A stretch of DNA of 64,000 bases, from NCBI RefSeq assembly GCF_018709685.1, contig NZ_JABDHQ010000013.1, positions 1-64,000 of the forward strand, written 5' to 3'. This document shows, in pieces, positions 1 through 11,284 of the stretch. Positions within the stretch are counted from its first letter, which is position 1. Each line of letters opens with the position of its first letter. A program made the translations under genes and the position numbers. The notes under the pieces were generated by a model that was not told where the DNA came from, made no database searches, and was given only the letters and a program-made list of their open reading frames with translations. This DNA is from Akkermansia muciniphila (GTDB lineage Bacteria; Verrucomicrobiota; Verrucomicrobiia; Verrucomicrobiales; Akkermansiaceae).

Positions 1-14
1 GGAAGGTTTTTTAC

Positions 15-58
15 AAGCGCCGCTTTCCCGGACAGAGAGGGGGGAGCGGCGCTTTTTT
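15..58 (+). terminator. Rho-independent terminator at left edge
   Basis: Ten-base inverted arms AAGCGCCGCT (15-24) and AGCGGCGCTT (45-54) are followed by a run of six T on the plus strand. It would end a plus-strand gene lying left of the window. The facing gene on the minus strand stops at 191, and nothing else is visible between them. Confidence 0.8.
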
Positions 59-190
59 GCGCTCAGGCGCAAGGAGGGAAGAGTGAGGGGGATGGATGGG
101 ATGGGCTTTACACGCAACTCTTGCCTGGCGGACGCAGTAGGCTTAGGGGACCTTTTGGATATTTCCCGTAGGGGAGGGAGGAAGTTCCGT

Positions 191-1753
191 TCAGCGTGCG
201 GAGAGGCGCCGGCTTCTGAAGACGAAACCGACGGCAAAGGTAACCAGGGTGCCGATCGTCACGCGCCAGGGAAACGCTATTTCCGGAATATATTGTTTCC
301 AGGCGGCGGGGAGGGGGATGAGCTCCGTCAGGAGGGCGATGACCAGGAAGCCCGCTGCCATGGCAATGATGTTTCCCCTGTCGTTTCCCCTGGTGCGCGT
401 GAGCATTCCCAGCAGGAAAATGCCGAGCAGGGAGCCGTAGGTATAGCCGAAGATGCCCAGGGCTATTTGAATGATGCGGACATCCGGATGGTGCACCACG
501 TACCAAGCCGTGATGGACCCCACCAGAATGAGCAGCAGGGAGAAGCCCGCCGTTCCCCAGCGCACGCACCGGAGAAGTTCCCGTTCCGTGGCTTCCGGTT
601 TGAATACCCCCTGGTACCAGTCCTTGGTGGCGGTGGTCGCCAGGGAGTTGAGAGCCGTGGAGAGGGAGCCCATGGCGGTTGCCAGCAATCCGGCGATCAG
701 CAGCCCGCGGATGCCGTTGGGAAGTTCATGGATGATGAAATAGGGGAAGACGTGAAGCTGGGGCGTGTCCGCGGGGAGGGCTGCGGGCGTGGTTTGGTAA
801 AAGACATAAAGGAGTATGCCCGTGAACAGGAAGACGATGACGATGGGGAAGTCCAGCAAACCGGAAACGATGACGGCCCGCGTGCCGCCTTTTTCCGTTT
901 TTGCCGCCAGCATGCGCTGCACCATGTCCTGGTCCGTTCCATGCGTAGCCATGGTGATGAAGGTGGCCCCCAGGAACGCCGCCCATACCGTGTATTCCTG
1001 GCCCAGGATGTGGGTACACTGTTGCAGGAAGTCCAGGCCTTCCTTCGTTCCCCAGGAGAAGAATTTCCAGTCGTCAGCGCCGTTCATGGAAGCGGAGATG
1101 GAGGTCCATCCTCCGGGGATGTGGGAGAAGAGGACCCACAGGGCGGAGAGCATGGAGACGCCGAGCACGACGGCCTGGAGTACGTCCGTCCAGACGACGG
1201 CTTTCAAACCGCCTATGGCTGTGTAAATGGTAGTGGCAATGGAGATGGCGACCAGCGCCCCGATGTAGAGCAGGACAATCTGATTGGAGTCCGCCGTGGC
1301 GCCCGTCATGAATTGATAGGCAATGACCAGGAGAATGCCCGCAAAGTATAGCCTGGTTCCGCTGGCCAGCACGCGGCTGACCAGGAAGACCATGGAGGCC
1401 GTGCGGCGGGTCAGGAGCCCGAACCGTTTCTCCAGGTATTCATAGATGGAGACTACCTTGTAGTCATAGTAGGGTTTCAGAAAGAGCTTGCCTACGATGA
1501 TGCGGCCCAGAATGGTGCCGATACAGAGCTGCGCATACGTGAAGTTGCGCGTATGGTAGCCTTCTCCCGGAGCGCCCAGGAAGGTAGCCGCGCTGATTTC
1601 CGCCGCCAGGATGGAGGCCAGGATGGCCCACCAGGGCAGGGAGCGGTTCCCCAGGGCATAATCCGTTAGGGAGTTCTGCTTTCGTCCCGCATAGATGCCG
1701 ATGCAGAAGATAGCCAGAAAGTAGACGGCGATGACGAGGAGGTCCGTGAACAT
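191..1753 (-). CDS. Sodium:solute symporter family transporter (SSS)
   Basis: A 520-residue polytopic inner-membrane protein. The N-terminal part matches the sodium/solute symporter family: a first membrane helix, then DYALGNRSLPWWA and AEISAATFLGAPGEGY, the usual segment between helices 1 and 2, followed by about a dozen hydrophobic helices. Members couple sodium import to uptake of sugars, sialic acid, amino acids or vitamins; the substrate cannot be read from sequence here. It lies downstream of pyrG on the same strand, separated by a 34-bp perfect palindrome that probably isolates it transcriptionally. The start at 1753 begins directly with the hydrophobic first helix; no clear Shine-Dalgarno sequence precedes it. 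The length is normal for the family. Confidence 0.9.
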   Translation of the reverse strand: MFTDLLVIAVYFLAIFCIGIYAGRKQNSLTDYALGNRSLPWWAILASILAAEISAATFLGAPGEGYHTRNFTYAQLCIGTILGRIIVGKLFLKPYYDYKVVSIYEYLEKRFGLLTRRTASMVFLVSRVLASGTRLYFAGILLVIAYQFMTGATADSNQIVLLYIGALVAISIATTIYTAIGGLKAVVWTDVLQAVVLGVSMLSALWVLFSHIPGGWTSISASMNGADDWKFFSWGTKEGLDFLQQCTHILGQEYTVWAAFLGATFITMATHGTDQDMVQRMLAAKTEKGGTRAVIVSGLLDFPIVIVFLFTGILLYVFYQTTPAALPADTPQLHVFPYFIIHELPNGIRGLLIAGLLATAMGSLSTALNSLATTATKDWYQGVFKPEATERELLRCVRWGTAGFSLLLILVGSITAWYVVHHPDVRIIQIALGIFGYTYGSLLGIFLLGMLTRTRGNDRGNIIAMAAGFLVIALLTELIPLPAAWKQYIPEIAFPWRVTIGTLVTFAVGFVFRSRRLSAR

Positions 1754-1767
1754 GCCTGGAGAGAGAA

Positions 1768-1801
1768 GGCCTTTTCCGGAATGATCATTCCGGAAAAGGC
1801 C
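1768..1801 (-). terminator. Perfect 34-bp palindrome between pyrG and symporter
   Basis: GGCCTTTTCCGGAATGA (1768-1784) is followed immediately by its exact reverse complement (1785-1801). It sits 17 bp past the pyrG stop on the minus strand and just ahead of the symporter start. The position suggests a terminator for pyrG, although the following T-tract is only TTCTCTC, so it may be partial. Confidence 0.65.
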
Positions 1802-1818
1802 CTGGGATCAATGAACGG

Positions 1819-4187
<2,369 letters not shown>

Positions 4188-4284
4188 GGAAAGAGGAAAC
4201 GCCCCGAAAGGTAGCAATTCCCCCTGAATTAGTCCAGCCTCAAGCATCAGGGGCGCCCGTTTTTCCGGAGGGGCGGCGCCGTGG

Positions 4285-5832
4285 TCAGCCCGAAATGGCG
4301 GGAGTTCCCGCTATTTGAGGTTTTTCCACTGTCTTCCGGATGATAAGCGGCATGTATTCCCTGCGTACGTGGAGGGGTACGTAGAGCCCTTCCTTTTTGG
4401 CGCAAGAGAATAATACCTTGATGATGCCCAGGGAAATGATGTCCTGCGCAATGGTGACACTGTCCCCGAAGAGAAAGAAGAAGGTAAGCGGCTTGATGAT
4501 GTAGAGGGTTGAAACGTACAGGATTCCCAGCTTGTACTGGTGGTCGCGGTAGATTCTGCTGACAATCCATGCATAGGTCATGCCGATAACGGACAGGATG
4601 GTATATAAGGTCAGCCCCACGTAACCGAGCGTTTGAATGGTAGAGATGGGGCCGCTATGCCATATACCGTTCCAGGCAAAGGACGTCTGGTCCTGCGAGA
4701 GGTTGTAGGCCTCTTCATAAATGTTGGCTTTTACGATGCTGATATCCCGTGAGAATCCGTCTCCGAATACTTTGTCCTGGATGAAGTGTTCGCGATCGTC
4801 GAGCGCCCATTGCCACATTTCAAGACGCCAGTTCGTGGAACCCTCCGCATCCATCCGGGCATGTACGTTGACGTCCAGGAAAGGCAAGGCGGAGAGGGTG
4901 CGTTGAATGCCGAAAGGAAGGGAATGGAGAGCTCCTGCCGAGGACATAATCAGAAGAATGACCAGTCCAAAAATGGGGATCAGAATGCAGGATACCCATC
5001 TCCTGTAAATCAGGGAGACGAGGAAGAACAGGAGCAGCAACTGGGCCATCATGTTGCGGAAGCCGCTGAGCATGGCTCCGGCCAGCCCCAGCAGGAGGAG
5101 GCCCGCACGCCAGGGACGCTTGACCATCTGCCATATGGAGTAGTTGATGATGACTAGTTGGACCACCAGCTGGGAAATGAGAAGGAAGGTGCCCTGCCGG
5201 GTGTCTTCCTGGCCGGAACTGGCAGTGGCAGCGGCTACCGCCGGATCCGCCCCGGCGGCATCCGGGGAGAGAATATTCCGGGCCGTCGCGATCAGCGTAA
5301 AAAGAACCGTCAGGAGGACGGCCCATTGCAGCACCCTGCCGAATTCATGGCTGGTGGTCTTCAGGGAGGAAAGACAGAGGTAGGCGATCAGGGCCTGAAG
5401 GAACAGGATGTATCCCTTGCCTCCGTAATAGTCTTCCAGCACATTCAGCCCCAGCCCGAAGGGATGGCTCAGGAAGATATAGGCCACGTGCATGAAGATC
5501 ACAAGAATGACAGCATCCTGCAGAGCAATGGAATTCCATGTCAGGGATGAACGCTTGATCATAACATTCCACAGATAGAAGGGAATGGTGATGGTGTATA
5601 TAAAGAGAGGGGCGTAGTCCCCCATCTGCCCTACAGGCAGGAAAAGAATGGGCAGCCATATCCACAGGTACCACACTTTTTCCTTCATCAGGTACAGCCC
5701 GGCCAGGACGAAGGGGGAAACCGCCAGGGCAATGGAAAAGGGGTCTCCGTCAGCCGACATGACGCCGCCTATAATGGCAAGGAGAATGGCAACGACTGAA
5801 ATCAGTACAATTTTAAATAAATTACCATTCAT
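4285..5832 (-). CDS. O-antigen ligase/polymerase-like membrane protein
   Basis: A 515-residue inner-membrane protein with roughly a dozen hydrophobic helices and one large soluble loop. The loop holds WRLEMWQWALDDREHF followed by VFGDGFS, which resembles the R-x-x-x-W...GxGxG pattern of the Wzy_C/O-antigen ligase family that joins or polymerises surface glycans in the periplasm. Its neighbour kdsB makes a lipopolysaccharide precursor, which supports an envelope-glycan role. No glycosyltransferase cluster is present nearby. Which of the two activities it has (ligase or polymerase) cannot be told from sequence. Start at 5832 (MNGNLFKIVLIS), directly before the first helix. Confidence 0.65.
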   Translation of the reverse strand: MNGNLFKIVLISVVAILLAIIGGVMSADGDPFSIALAVSPFVLAGLYLMKEKVWYLWIWLPILFLPVGQMGDYAPLFIYTITIPFYLWNVMIKRSSLTWNSIALQDAVILVIFMHVAYIFLSHPFGLGLNVLEDYYGGKGYILFLQALIAYLCLSSLKTTSHEFGRVLQWAVLLTVLFTLIATARNILSPDAAGADPAVAAATASSGQEDTRQGTFLLISQLVVQLVIINYSIWQMVKRPWRAGLLLLGLAGAMLSGFRNMMAQLLLLFFLVSLIYRRWVSCILIPIFGLVILLIMSSAGALHSLPFGIQRTLSALPFLDVNVHARMDAEGSTNWRLEMWQWALDDREHFIQDKVFGDGFSRDISIVKANIYEEAYNLSQDQTSFAWNGIWHSGPISTIQTLGYVGLTLYTILSVIGMTYAWIVSRIYRDHQYKLGILYVSTLYIIKPLTFFFLFGDSVTIAQDIISLGIIKVLFSCAKKEGLYVPLHVRREYMPLIIRKTVEKPQIAGTPAISG

Positions 5833-5884
5833 AGGGCTGCCCGTGATTCCCGCATATGAAGCAATGGCGGGAAAAAGAGATGGA

Positions 5885-5960
5885 TGGTGGAGTATAGGGG
5901 ATTCGAACCCCTGACCTTCTCATTGCGAACGAGACGCTCTACCAACTGAGCTAATACCCC
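5885..5960 (-). tRNA. tRNA-Ala (anticodon CGC)
   Basis: Read on the minus strand it folds as a full cloverleaf. The acceptor GGGGTAT pairs with ATACTCC and keeps the G3-U70 wobble pair that marks alanine tRNAs. The D arm is GCTCAGTTGGTAGAGC, the anticodon stem TCTCG/TGAGA encloses the loop TTCGCAA, and the T arm contains TTCGAAT. The 3' ACCA is encoded. The anticodon reads GCG codons. Confidence 0.95.
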
Positions 5961-5978
5961 ATGGGAAATACCGGAGGG

Positions 5979-6007
5979 AATCTAGTCGATCTCTTTTCCA
6001 AAAGCAA
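5979..6007 (-). promoter_or_regulatory. Sigma-70-type promoter of tRNA-Ala
   Basis: On the minus strand a -35 box TTGCTT (6007-6002) and a -10 box TAGATT (5984-5979) are separated by exactly 17 bp. The -10 box ends 19 bp before the mature tRNA 5' end, a suitable distance for a short leader. Confidence 0.6.
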
Positions 6008-6181
6008 GCGTAATTCTTAACGTGTGGCGAATAAGCCGGGAATCAAATTTGCTGATTGGCCTGTTTTTACATTTTTTCACGGATGATTATAAATACGAGC
6101 AGGCATGAAGAAGATTTTTTACTCTGGATAAGTTCATGGAGGAGTACAGGATGGGGTTTTCAGCAGGTTCTCTGAAAAACA

Positions 6182-7234
6182 TCAATACCGGGGAATATTT
6201 TTATAGTTCCGGAGGAGGGAGAATGACCGTTTCAGTCTTGAAGAGAGCCATTTGCCGCATGGCTGTTCAATGCCGTAATGCAGGATGATTCCAACCACGA
6301 TCAACAGCAGGCACGAGAGGAGCCAGAAGAGTGGGGAATATGTCCCATAGCGGTATTGCGTCCAAATATACTGCATGAAGTTCAGAACGGGGATATGCAG
6401 CAGAAAAATGGCGTAGGTCAGAAGGCTTGCCTGATTAACCAGATGAATGACACCGGACGGGATTTTTATGAACCGCAGCGCGTTAAATTTTTCCATGGAA
6501 CATGCACTGGAAATGGTCAGGACGGCTATCAGCGTGTCCGGCAGGAGAAAACCCATGGATATATTTTCTTCTCCAATCAAGAATGTCCCGATGAATGTCT
6601 GATAGAGAAGATACAGTGTTCCGCAAGCAAATATGACCGGGCTCCACGAAAAGAAACGCGCGTGTTTTTTATAAAGATGTGCTGCATAGCAACCTGCAAG
6701 GAACTGCCATAGGCGGTAGGGAAAATAGGCATAAAGCTGTTTACCCGGTTCCTGAAAGAAAATGCAGGCCAGCGCGGCTGCAAAACTCAGCGCCAGCATC
6801 AGGAGGAGGTATTTCCGTCCATATGCCACCAGGGGGAAACAAAGCACCATGAGGATTTCAATCTTCATGTACCATAAAGGATAATTGTCGCCCGTGTATT
6901 GGTATACGAATTGATTGCCGCCGAATGAGGCGATGAGGACGCTGACCAGGTTATTGAAGTTAAAATGGCTTTTGCAGGACAGGAGGGCCGATAAGAGGAA
7001 GGCTGTGAACAATAACGGCCACAGGCGGGCAAATTTGGAGATATAGAAGGAGGAGATGCTGAATTTTTCCTTCTTCAGCGTGAACATCATTAAAAAACCG
7101 GACAGGATAATGAACCAGTCCACACCCACGCCGCCTCCCGCGGGAGACCGCCATGTCCAGTGGAAAAGGCAGATCATCAGGCACAGGATGATTCGGATAA
7201 GTGAGATGCCCGGAATAAAGGCAGGGGGTTTCAT
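6182..7234 (-). CDS. Acyltransferase 3 family membrane protein
   Basis: A 350-residue integral membrane protein of the acyltransferase 3 (OafA/YrhL-like) family, which O-acylates cell-surface sugars or membrane lipids. The N-terminal FHW in helix 1 supplies the characteristic histidine. It is followed by GGGVGVDWFIILSGFLM and the basic segment FYISKFARLWPLL, both typical. About ten hydrophobic helices follow. It starts 12 bp after the stop of the parvulin gene and is the last gene of a minus-strand operon that begins with two pilT genes. The acceptor is unknown. Base composition looks slightly more AT-rich than in its neighbours, which may indicate acquisition. Confidence 0.85.
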   Translation of the reverse strand: MKPPAFIPGISLIRIILCLMICLFHWTWRSPAGGGVGVDWFIILSGFLMMFTLKKEKFSISSFYISKFARLWPLLFTAFLLSALLSCKSHFNFNNLVSVLIASFGGNQFVYQYTGDNYPLWYMKIEILMVLCFPLVAYGRKYLLLMLALSFAAALACIFFQEPGKQLYAYFPYRLWQFLAGCYAAHLYKKHARFFSWSPVIFACGTLYLLYQTFIGTFLIGEENISMGFLLPDTLIAVLTISSACSMEKFNALRFIKIPSGVIHLVNQASLLTYAIFLLHIPVLNFMQYIWTQYRYGTYSPLFWLLSCLLLIVVGIILHYGIEQPCGKWLSSRLKRSFSLLRNYKNIPRY

Positions 7235-7246
7235 GAAAATAAGGTA

Positions 7247-8320
7247 TTAATTCCCCTCTTTGTTCCGAATACGGTTCCTGAGGTGGCCTTCTTCAAGCAG
7301 GCCGTCCATGTACAGGCCCACGGCCTGTGCTTTTCTGAGGCTTTGGGCCGCATTTTTCAGGGCCGGAAGAGCTTCTTCATAGGAGGGAATGGCTCCTTTT
7401 TTGACGGGGGATGCTTCCACGATGTGCCATCCCCACCTGCTTTTAATAAGCACGGGCTTGTCATCAGGAACGCCCGCCAGGTCCAGCCCCAGTGTCTCCG
7501 CCGCGCGGGCCGGGTTCACCCAGCCCAGCTCTCCGCCTGCGGGGGCGGAACGCTCGTCTTCACTGAATTCCCTGGCAAGCCGGGAGAAGGCTTCTCCTGA
7601 TTGCAGGCGCGCCAGCAGCGTTTCCGCCGCTTGTTTGACCTGGGCGCCGTCCTTGTGCAGGGTCGCCAGGAAGATGTGCCGGGTTTTACGGAGGTCAGGG
7701 GCTTTAAGCTGGTCCCGGATCAGGCCGTAATACGCCTTCAGGTCTTCGTCCGGAAGATCCGCCGCCTGGGCCGTTGCCCGGTAAAGCTGTTCCGTTTGCT
7801 TGAGCCGCGCCGCTATTTTTTCCTGAAGCTGTTCCTGCGTCATTTTCTGGTCGTGCAGGGTTTTCAGGTATTGTTCCGTGTTTCCGTCAAAGCGGGAACG
7901 TATCTGTTCCACGGCGCGCGCAGCCTCCGCGTTGCGGTTGGGGAGCTGAAGGTCGTTCACCCTGGTTTTCAGTCGCAGGAGGGAGGAGGAAATCAGGTCG
8001 TACCTGGCCCGCGGGGCAAGGTCGCCTGCTGTATCCAGCTCATGGGTAAGCCTGATGCCGCCGTCCATGTCCAGCACGGGCGGCTGGCGCAGGAGCCGGA
8101 GTTCCGTCACTCTTCTGGAGAGCTGGTTGGCCGTGAGGGGTTCACCGTATACTTCCGCAATCCGGGCGGAGTTGTCTCCGGGCGGTCCCGGCATGGGTTT
8201 CAGGTAGGCGTCCATCCTGCCGGCCAGGAAGCCGTGCCAGAGAAACAGGTCCCCCACCAGATAGAGCAGGAACGCTCCATAGATCACGAGCTTGAACGTG
8301 AATTTTCCAGTGGGGGACAT
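7247..8320 (-). CDS. Parvulin-type peptidyl-prolyl cis-trans isomerase, membrane-anchored
   Basis: A 357-residue SurA/PpiC-like folding factor. One N-terminal membrane helix (about residues 9-29) anchors it with the bulk in the periplasm. A helical chaperone-like region covers about 50-200. The parvulin domain at about 212-303 begins KTRHIFL, contains FSRLAREFSED and GGELGWV, and ends with GWHIVEA. Known relatives assist outer-membrane protein folding. It lies 27 bp after the pilT stop and 12 bp before the acyltransferase start, so it is in the same transcript. Confidence 0.88.
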   Translation of the reverse strand: MSPTGKFTFKLVIYGAFLLYLVGDLFLWHGFLAGRMDAYLKPMPGPPGDNSARIAEVYGEPLTANQLSRRVTELRLLRQPPVLDMDGGIRLTHELDTAGDLAPRARYDLISSSLLRLKTRVNDLQLPNRNAEAARAVEQIRSRFDGNTEQYLKTLHDQKMTQEQLQEKIAARLKQTEQLYRATAQAADLPDEDLKAYYGLIRDQLKAPDLRKTRHIFLATLHKDGAQVKQAAETLLARLQSGEAFSRLAREFSEDERSAPAGGELGWVNPARAAETLGLDLAGVPDDKPVLIKSRWGWHIVEASPVKKGAIPSYEEALPALKNAAQSLRKAQAVGLYMDGLLEEGHLRNRIRNKEGN

Positions 8321-8347
8321 GGGTGGAACAGGGGAAGGGCTGCCGGC

Positions 8348-9442
8348 CTAGTTTCCGCCGCCGGAGTCTGCCAGACGGACGGATTCCGGAGGAAGGAAGT
8401 TGCGGAACCTCTTCTTTTCAATGCACTTCATGTAGGCCTCCTCCGGAGAGACGATGCCCTGCTGGAGTTTTTGCCAGATGGCGTCATCCATGAATTGCAT
8501 GCCCATGGATTTTCCGCCCACGATGACGTCCGGGATTTTCTGCGTGGCGCCTTCACGGATGATGCTCGCCACGGCGGGCGTGGCAAAGAGGATTTCATTG
8601 ACGGCTACGCGTCCCGGCTTGTCGCTGCGCTTCATCAGGAGCTGGGCCACCACGCCGCGGATGGAACCCGCAAGCATGGTGCGCACCTGGGATTGCTGGT
8701 CGGACGGGAAGACGTCAATAATACGGTCAATCGTCTTACTGGCGTTGTTGGTGTGCAGGGTGCCGAACACCAGAAGGCCGGTTTCCGCCGCCGTAAGGGC
8801 CAGGGAGATGGTTTCTAGGTCGCGCATTTCACCCACCAGCACAATGTCCGAGTCTTCACGGAGGGAAGCCCGCAGGCCGTCCGCGAAGGAGGGCGTCTGG
8901 AGGGGCACCTCCCTCTGGGTGACGATGGATTTTTTATTGGGGTGGACGAATTCGATAGGTTCTTCCACGGTGATGATGTGCCGTGACTGATTGCTGTTGA
9001 TGTAGTCAATGATGGCGGCCAGGGTAGTGGATTTACCGGAACCTGTGGGGCCCGTGACCAGCACCAGGCCGGACCTCATGTGGGCGAATTCCTTCACCAC
9101 GGTGGGCACGCCCAGTTCTTCCAGCGTGGCGATCTTGGTGGGAATGAGACGGAAAACGGCTCCCAGGCCGTGCTGCTGCCTGAAGTAGTTGCAACGGAAG
9201 CGGGAGGTTTCATCCATTTCATAGGCAAAGTCCAGGTCCCCTTCCTCCAGGTATTTCTGGAAGGCCTGGGGGTCACAGATTTCCGCGAGAAGGTTTTTGA
9301 ACGACTGGCCTTCCAGATTCTCGTCGGAAATGGCGGAGATAGTCCCGTTGACGCGGATTTTCGGAGGCTGGCCTTCGCTGAGGTGAAGGTCGGAGCCGCC
9401 GGCTTCTACGAGATATTTAAAGTATTGGTCGATAACAGCCAT
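8348..9442 (-). CDS. pilT: PilT-type twitching ATPase (second of a tandem pair)
   Basis: A 364-residue hexameric cytoplasmic ATPase of the type IV pilus retraction family. It carries the N-terminal PAS-like domain, the Walker A motif GPTGSGKSTT, the aspartate box DSDIVLVGEMRD with Walker B, and the histidine box GTLHTNNASKTIDR. It is preceded at 26 bp by a paralogous gene. Retraction ATPases disassemble pilin at the pilus base. No pilin, PilB or PilC gene lies in the window, so the machine it drives must be encoded elsewhere. PilT or PilU cannot be decided from sequence alone. Confidence 0.92.
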   Translation of the reverse strand: MAVIDQYFKYLVEAGGSDLHLSEGQPPKIRVNGTISAISDENLEGQSFKNLLAEICDPQAFQKYLEEGDLDFAYEMDETSRFRCNYFRQQHGLGAVFRLIPTKIATLEELGVPTVVKEFAHMRSGLVLVTGPTGSGKSTTLAAIIDYINSNQSRHIITVEEPIEFVHPNKKSIVTQREVPLQTPSFADGLRASLREDSDIVLVGEMRDLETISLALTAAETGLLVFGTLHTNNASKTIDRIIDVFPSDQQSQVRTMLAGSIRGVVAQLLMKRSDKPGRVAVNEILFATPAVASIIREGATQKIPDVIVGGKSMGMQFMDDAIWQKLQQGIVSPEEAYMKCIEKKRFRNFLPPESVRLADSGGGN

Positions 9443-9468
9443 AACAGGAGTGTGTCAAAGATTAAAGG

Positions 9469-10551
9469 TTACTTGATTCCCAGGAAGGATTTCATGATGG
9501 TCTTGTCTTCCGCGCGGAAGAGGCAGTCGTCCGTGGTGATGAGGCCCGCCTGGTGCAGGGCTCTCAGGGAGTCGTCCATCAGGATCATGCCCTGGGCCTT
9601 CCCGGTCTGGATGCAGCCGGGAATCATGAAGGTCTTGCCTTCGCGGATGCAGTTGGCGATGGCGGGCGTATTGACCAGCATTTCAATGGCCAGGGCGCGG
9701 CCGTTGCCGTCCGCCCTGGGAACCAGCTGCTGGGAGATGATGCCGCGCAGGGATTCACTGACCATGATGCGGATCTGGTCGCGCTGCTCCACCGGGAAGA
9801 CGTCCAGCACGCGGTCCACCGTGCGGGCTGCGGAACCCGTATGCAGGGTGCCGAGCACCAGGTGGCCCGTTTCTGCCGCCGTAAGGGCCAGGGAGATGGT
9901 TTCCAGGTCACGCATTTCACCCACCATGATGACGTCAGGGTCTTCACGGAGCGCGCCGCGGAGCGCGCGGGCGAAGGATTCCGTGTGCTTGTGCACTTCA
10001 CGCTGGTTGACGTGGCAGTTTTTGGACGGGATCAGGTATTCAATGGGGTCTTCAAGCGTGATGATGTGGTCGTGGCGGTCCTGGTTGATGAAGTCCACGA
10101 TGGAGGCCAGCGTAGTGGATTTACCGGAACCCACGGACCCTGTCACCAGAATGAGGCCGTTGGTGTAGCGGGTAAGGGGTATCACGTATTCCGTCGGCAG
10201 GCCGATTTCCTCCATGGTGCGCACCCGCGTGTTGATGATACGGAAGCAGATGTCATAACCCAGGCGCTGCTTGACTACGGAAGCGCGGTAGCGGCCGAAG
10301 TCGTTGGCGTAGGCAAAGTCCACGTCCCCCCTCTGCTGGAGGCGGTTCCATTCCGGGTCTTCCAGAAAGCCCCGCGCCAGAACTTCCGTGTCCTGGGGCG
10401 TGAGATTTGGCGCTTCCTCCCAGATGGGGAGAAGCTGGCCGAACCGGCGCCAGGTGGGGCGGCTGTTGACGGCAAGGTGGATATCGGAACAGTCAAAGTC
10501 CTGTCCAAGCTTAAGATATCCGTCGACGTGGGGCAAAATGTATTCGCTCAT
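9469..10551 (-). CDS. PilT/PilU-type ATPase (first of a tandem pair)
   Basis: A 360-residue paralogue of the downstream gene. The Walker A motif reads GSVGSGKSTT instead of GPTGSGKSTT, with all catalytic positions kept. The aspartate box is DPDVIMVGEMRD and the histidine box GTLHTGSAARTVDR. Tandem PilT-like ATPases are known in twitching bacteria, where PilU depends on PilT; the same division is plausible here. It appears to be the first gene of the operon pilT-like, pilT, parvulin, acyltransferase. The start at 10551 matches the family N terminus. Confidence 0.88.
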   Translation of the reverse strand: MSEYILPHVDGYLKLGQDFDCSDIHLAVNSRPTWRRFGQLLPIWEEAPNLTPQDTEVLARGFLEDPEWNRLQQRGDVDFAYANDFGRYRASVVKQRLGYDICFRIINTRVRTMEEIGLPTEYVIPLTRYTNGLILVTGSVGSGKSTTLASIVDFINQDRHDHIITLEDPIEYLIPSKNCHVNQREVHKHTESFARALRGALREDPDVIMVGEMRDLETISLALTAAETGHLVLGTLHTGSAARTVDRVLDVFPVEQRDQIRIMVSESLRGIISQQLVPRADGNGRALAIEMLVNTPAIANCIREGKTFMIPGCIQTGKAQGMILMDDSLRALHQAGLITTDDCLFRAEDKTIMKSFLGIK

Positions 10552-10900
10552 GTTGTGAATGCAGCAAACTGATAAAGCTACATACTAACGAAAACGGGGC
10601 TTTTATGACCAGCAAAAAATGATAGGGAAACGATTTCTGTGCGCCCGTTCTTCCGGGATCGCGGCAGGAAGCGCGGTTTTAAGGAAAAGGGAGGGGCGGA
10701 AGACTGTGGAGACCGGAAGAAAACGCGTTCCCAGTCGCGCATTTCCAGCCTGCTGTACTCTTCGGTTTCTGAGAGCGCCTCCCTTCACGGCCAAGGCAGT
10801 CCGGGCGGGAAAAATGCCCCGGCATGGCGGGGTGCCAGCAGAATGCTTTCTGAAATGGTCCGGCGGGAATTCCGGTATTTACGGAAGGGAGGGAAGCCTG
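10552..10900. other. Intergenic region upstream of the pilT operon
   Basis: About 350 bp without a convincing gene. Reading frames here have unnatural composition and no family resemblance. The right part holds a terminator-like hairpin for the genes ending at 10901. The left part, next to 10551, must contain the promoter of the pilT operon, but no clear -35/-10 pair was identified. Confidence 0.5.
10810..10834 (-). terminator. Hairpin downstream of the 127-residue gene
   Basis: Short arms CCCCG (10817-10821) and CGGGG (10828-10832) are followed on the minus strand by CATTTTT. This is a modest rho-independent terminator about 70 bp beyond the stop at 10901. Confidence 0.5.
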
Positions 10901-11284
10901 TTATTTGAACAGGCTGAAGATTTTTTTACCGGCCATGTCAAAGCCCATCTTCTTCAGGGAAGGGAAAGCCAGGGTAATCAGGATCTCAATGATGAAGCGG
11001 AAGATGGGGGAGTTGATCCAGCTTCCGGAAGAATGCGGCCGCGGCTGGGGAGCCGGACGGCTTTTTTTACCCGTGAACATCCGGATCAGGAGAATGCCGC
11101 CCACGGTGCCCACAATGGAGCCGATCACGGGCAGGGACATGGCCCTTTTTTTCAGCCGCCGGAAGTGGTCCGCCTGCTGCTGCGTCTTTTCCGCCAGAAT
11201 ATCCGCCTCATTGACGATATCCAGCCGGGAGGAGGCCACCCGCATCAGGAGTGCGAGCTTTTCTTGAGAGCCATTTGCAGACAT
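10901..11284 (-). CDS. Small membrane protein of unknown function
   Basis: A 127-residue protein with a charged helical N-terminal third (about 1-45), a hydrophobic helix LPVIGSIVGTVGGILLI at about 51-67, a basic proline-rich stretch and a second hydrophobic segment IFRFIIEILITLAF. No family was recognised with certainty. It overlaps the upstream YqjE-like gene by 40 bp and is the third gene of a set (DUF883-like, YqjE-like, this one) whose order resembles yqjD-yqjE-yqjK of enterobacteria. Its sequence does not clearly resemble YqjK. It probably acts at the inner membrane with its two neighbours. Confidence 0.65.
   Translation of the reverse strand: MSANGSQEKLALLMRVASSRLDIVNEADILAEKTQQQADHFRRLKKRAMSLPVIGSIVGTVGGILLIRMFTGKKSRPAPQPRPHSSGSWINSPIFRFIIEILITLAFPSLKKMGFDMAGKKIFSLFK

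Noticed and set aside
83-1351. Long open frames on the opposite strand of real genes (also 2044-3441, 18348-20267, 20198-22090, 33313-35337)
   Set aside because: They overlap genes with clear domains and have skewed composition (many Gly, Arg, His) typical of antisense shadows in G+C-rich DNA.
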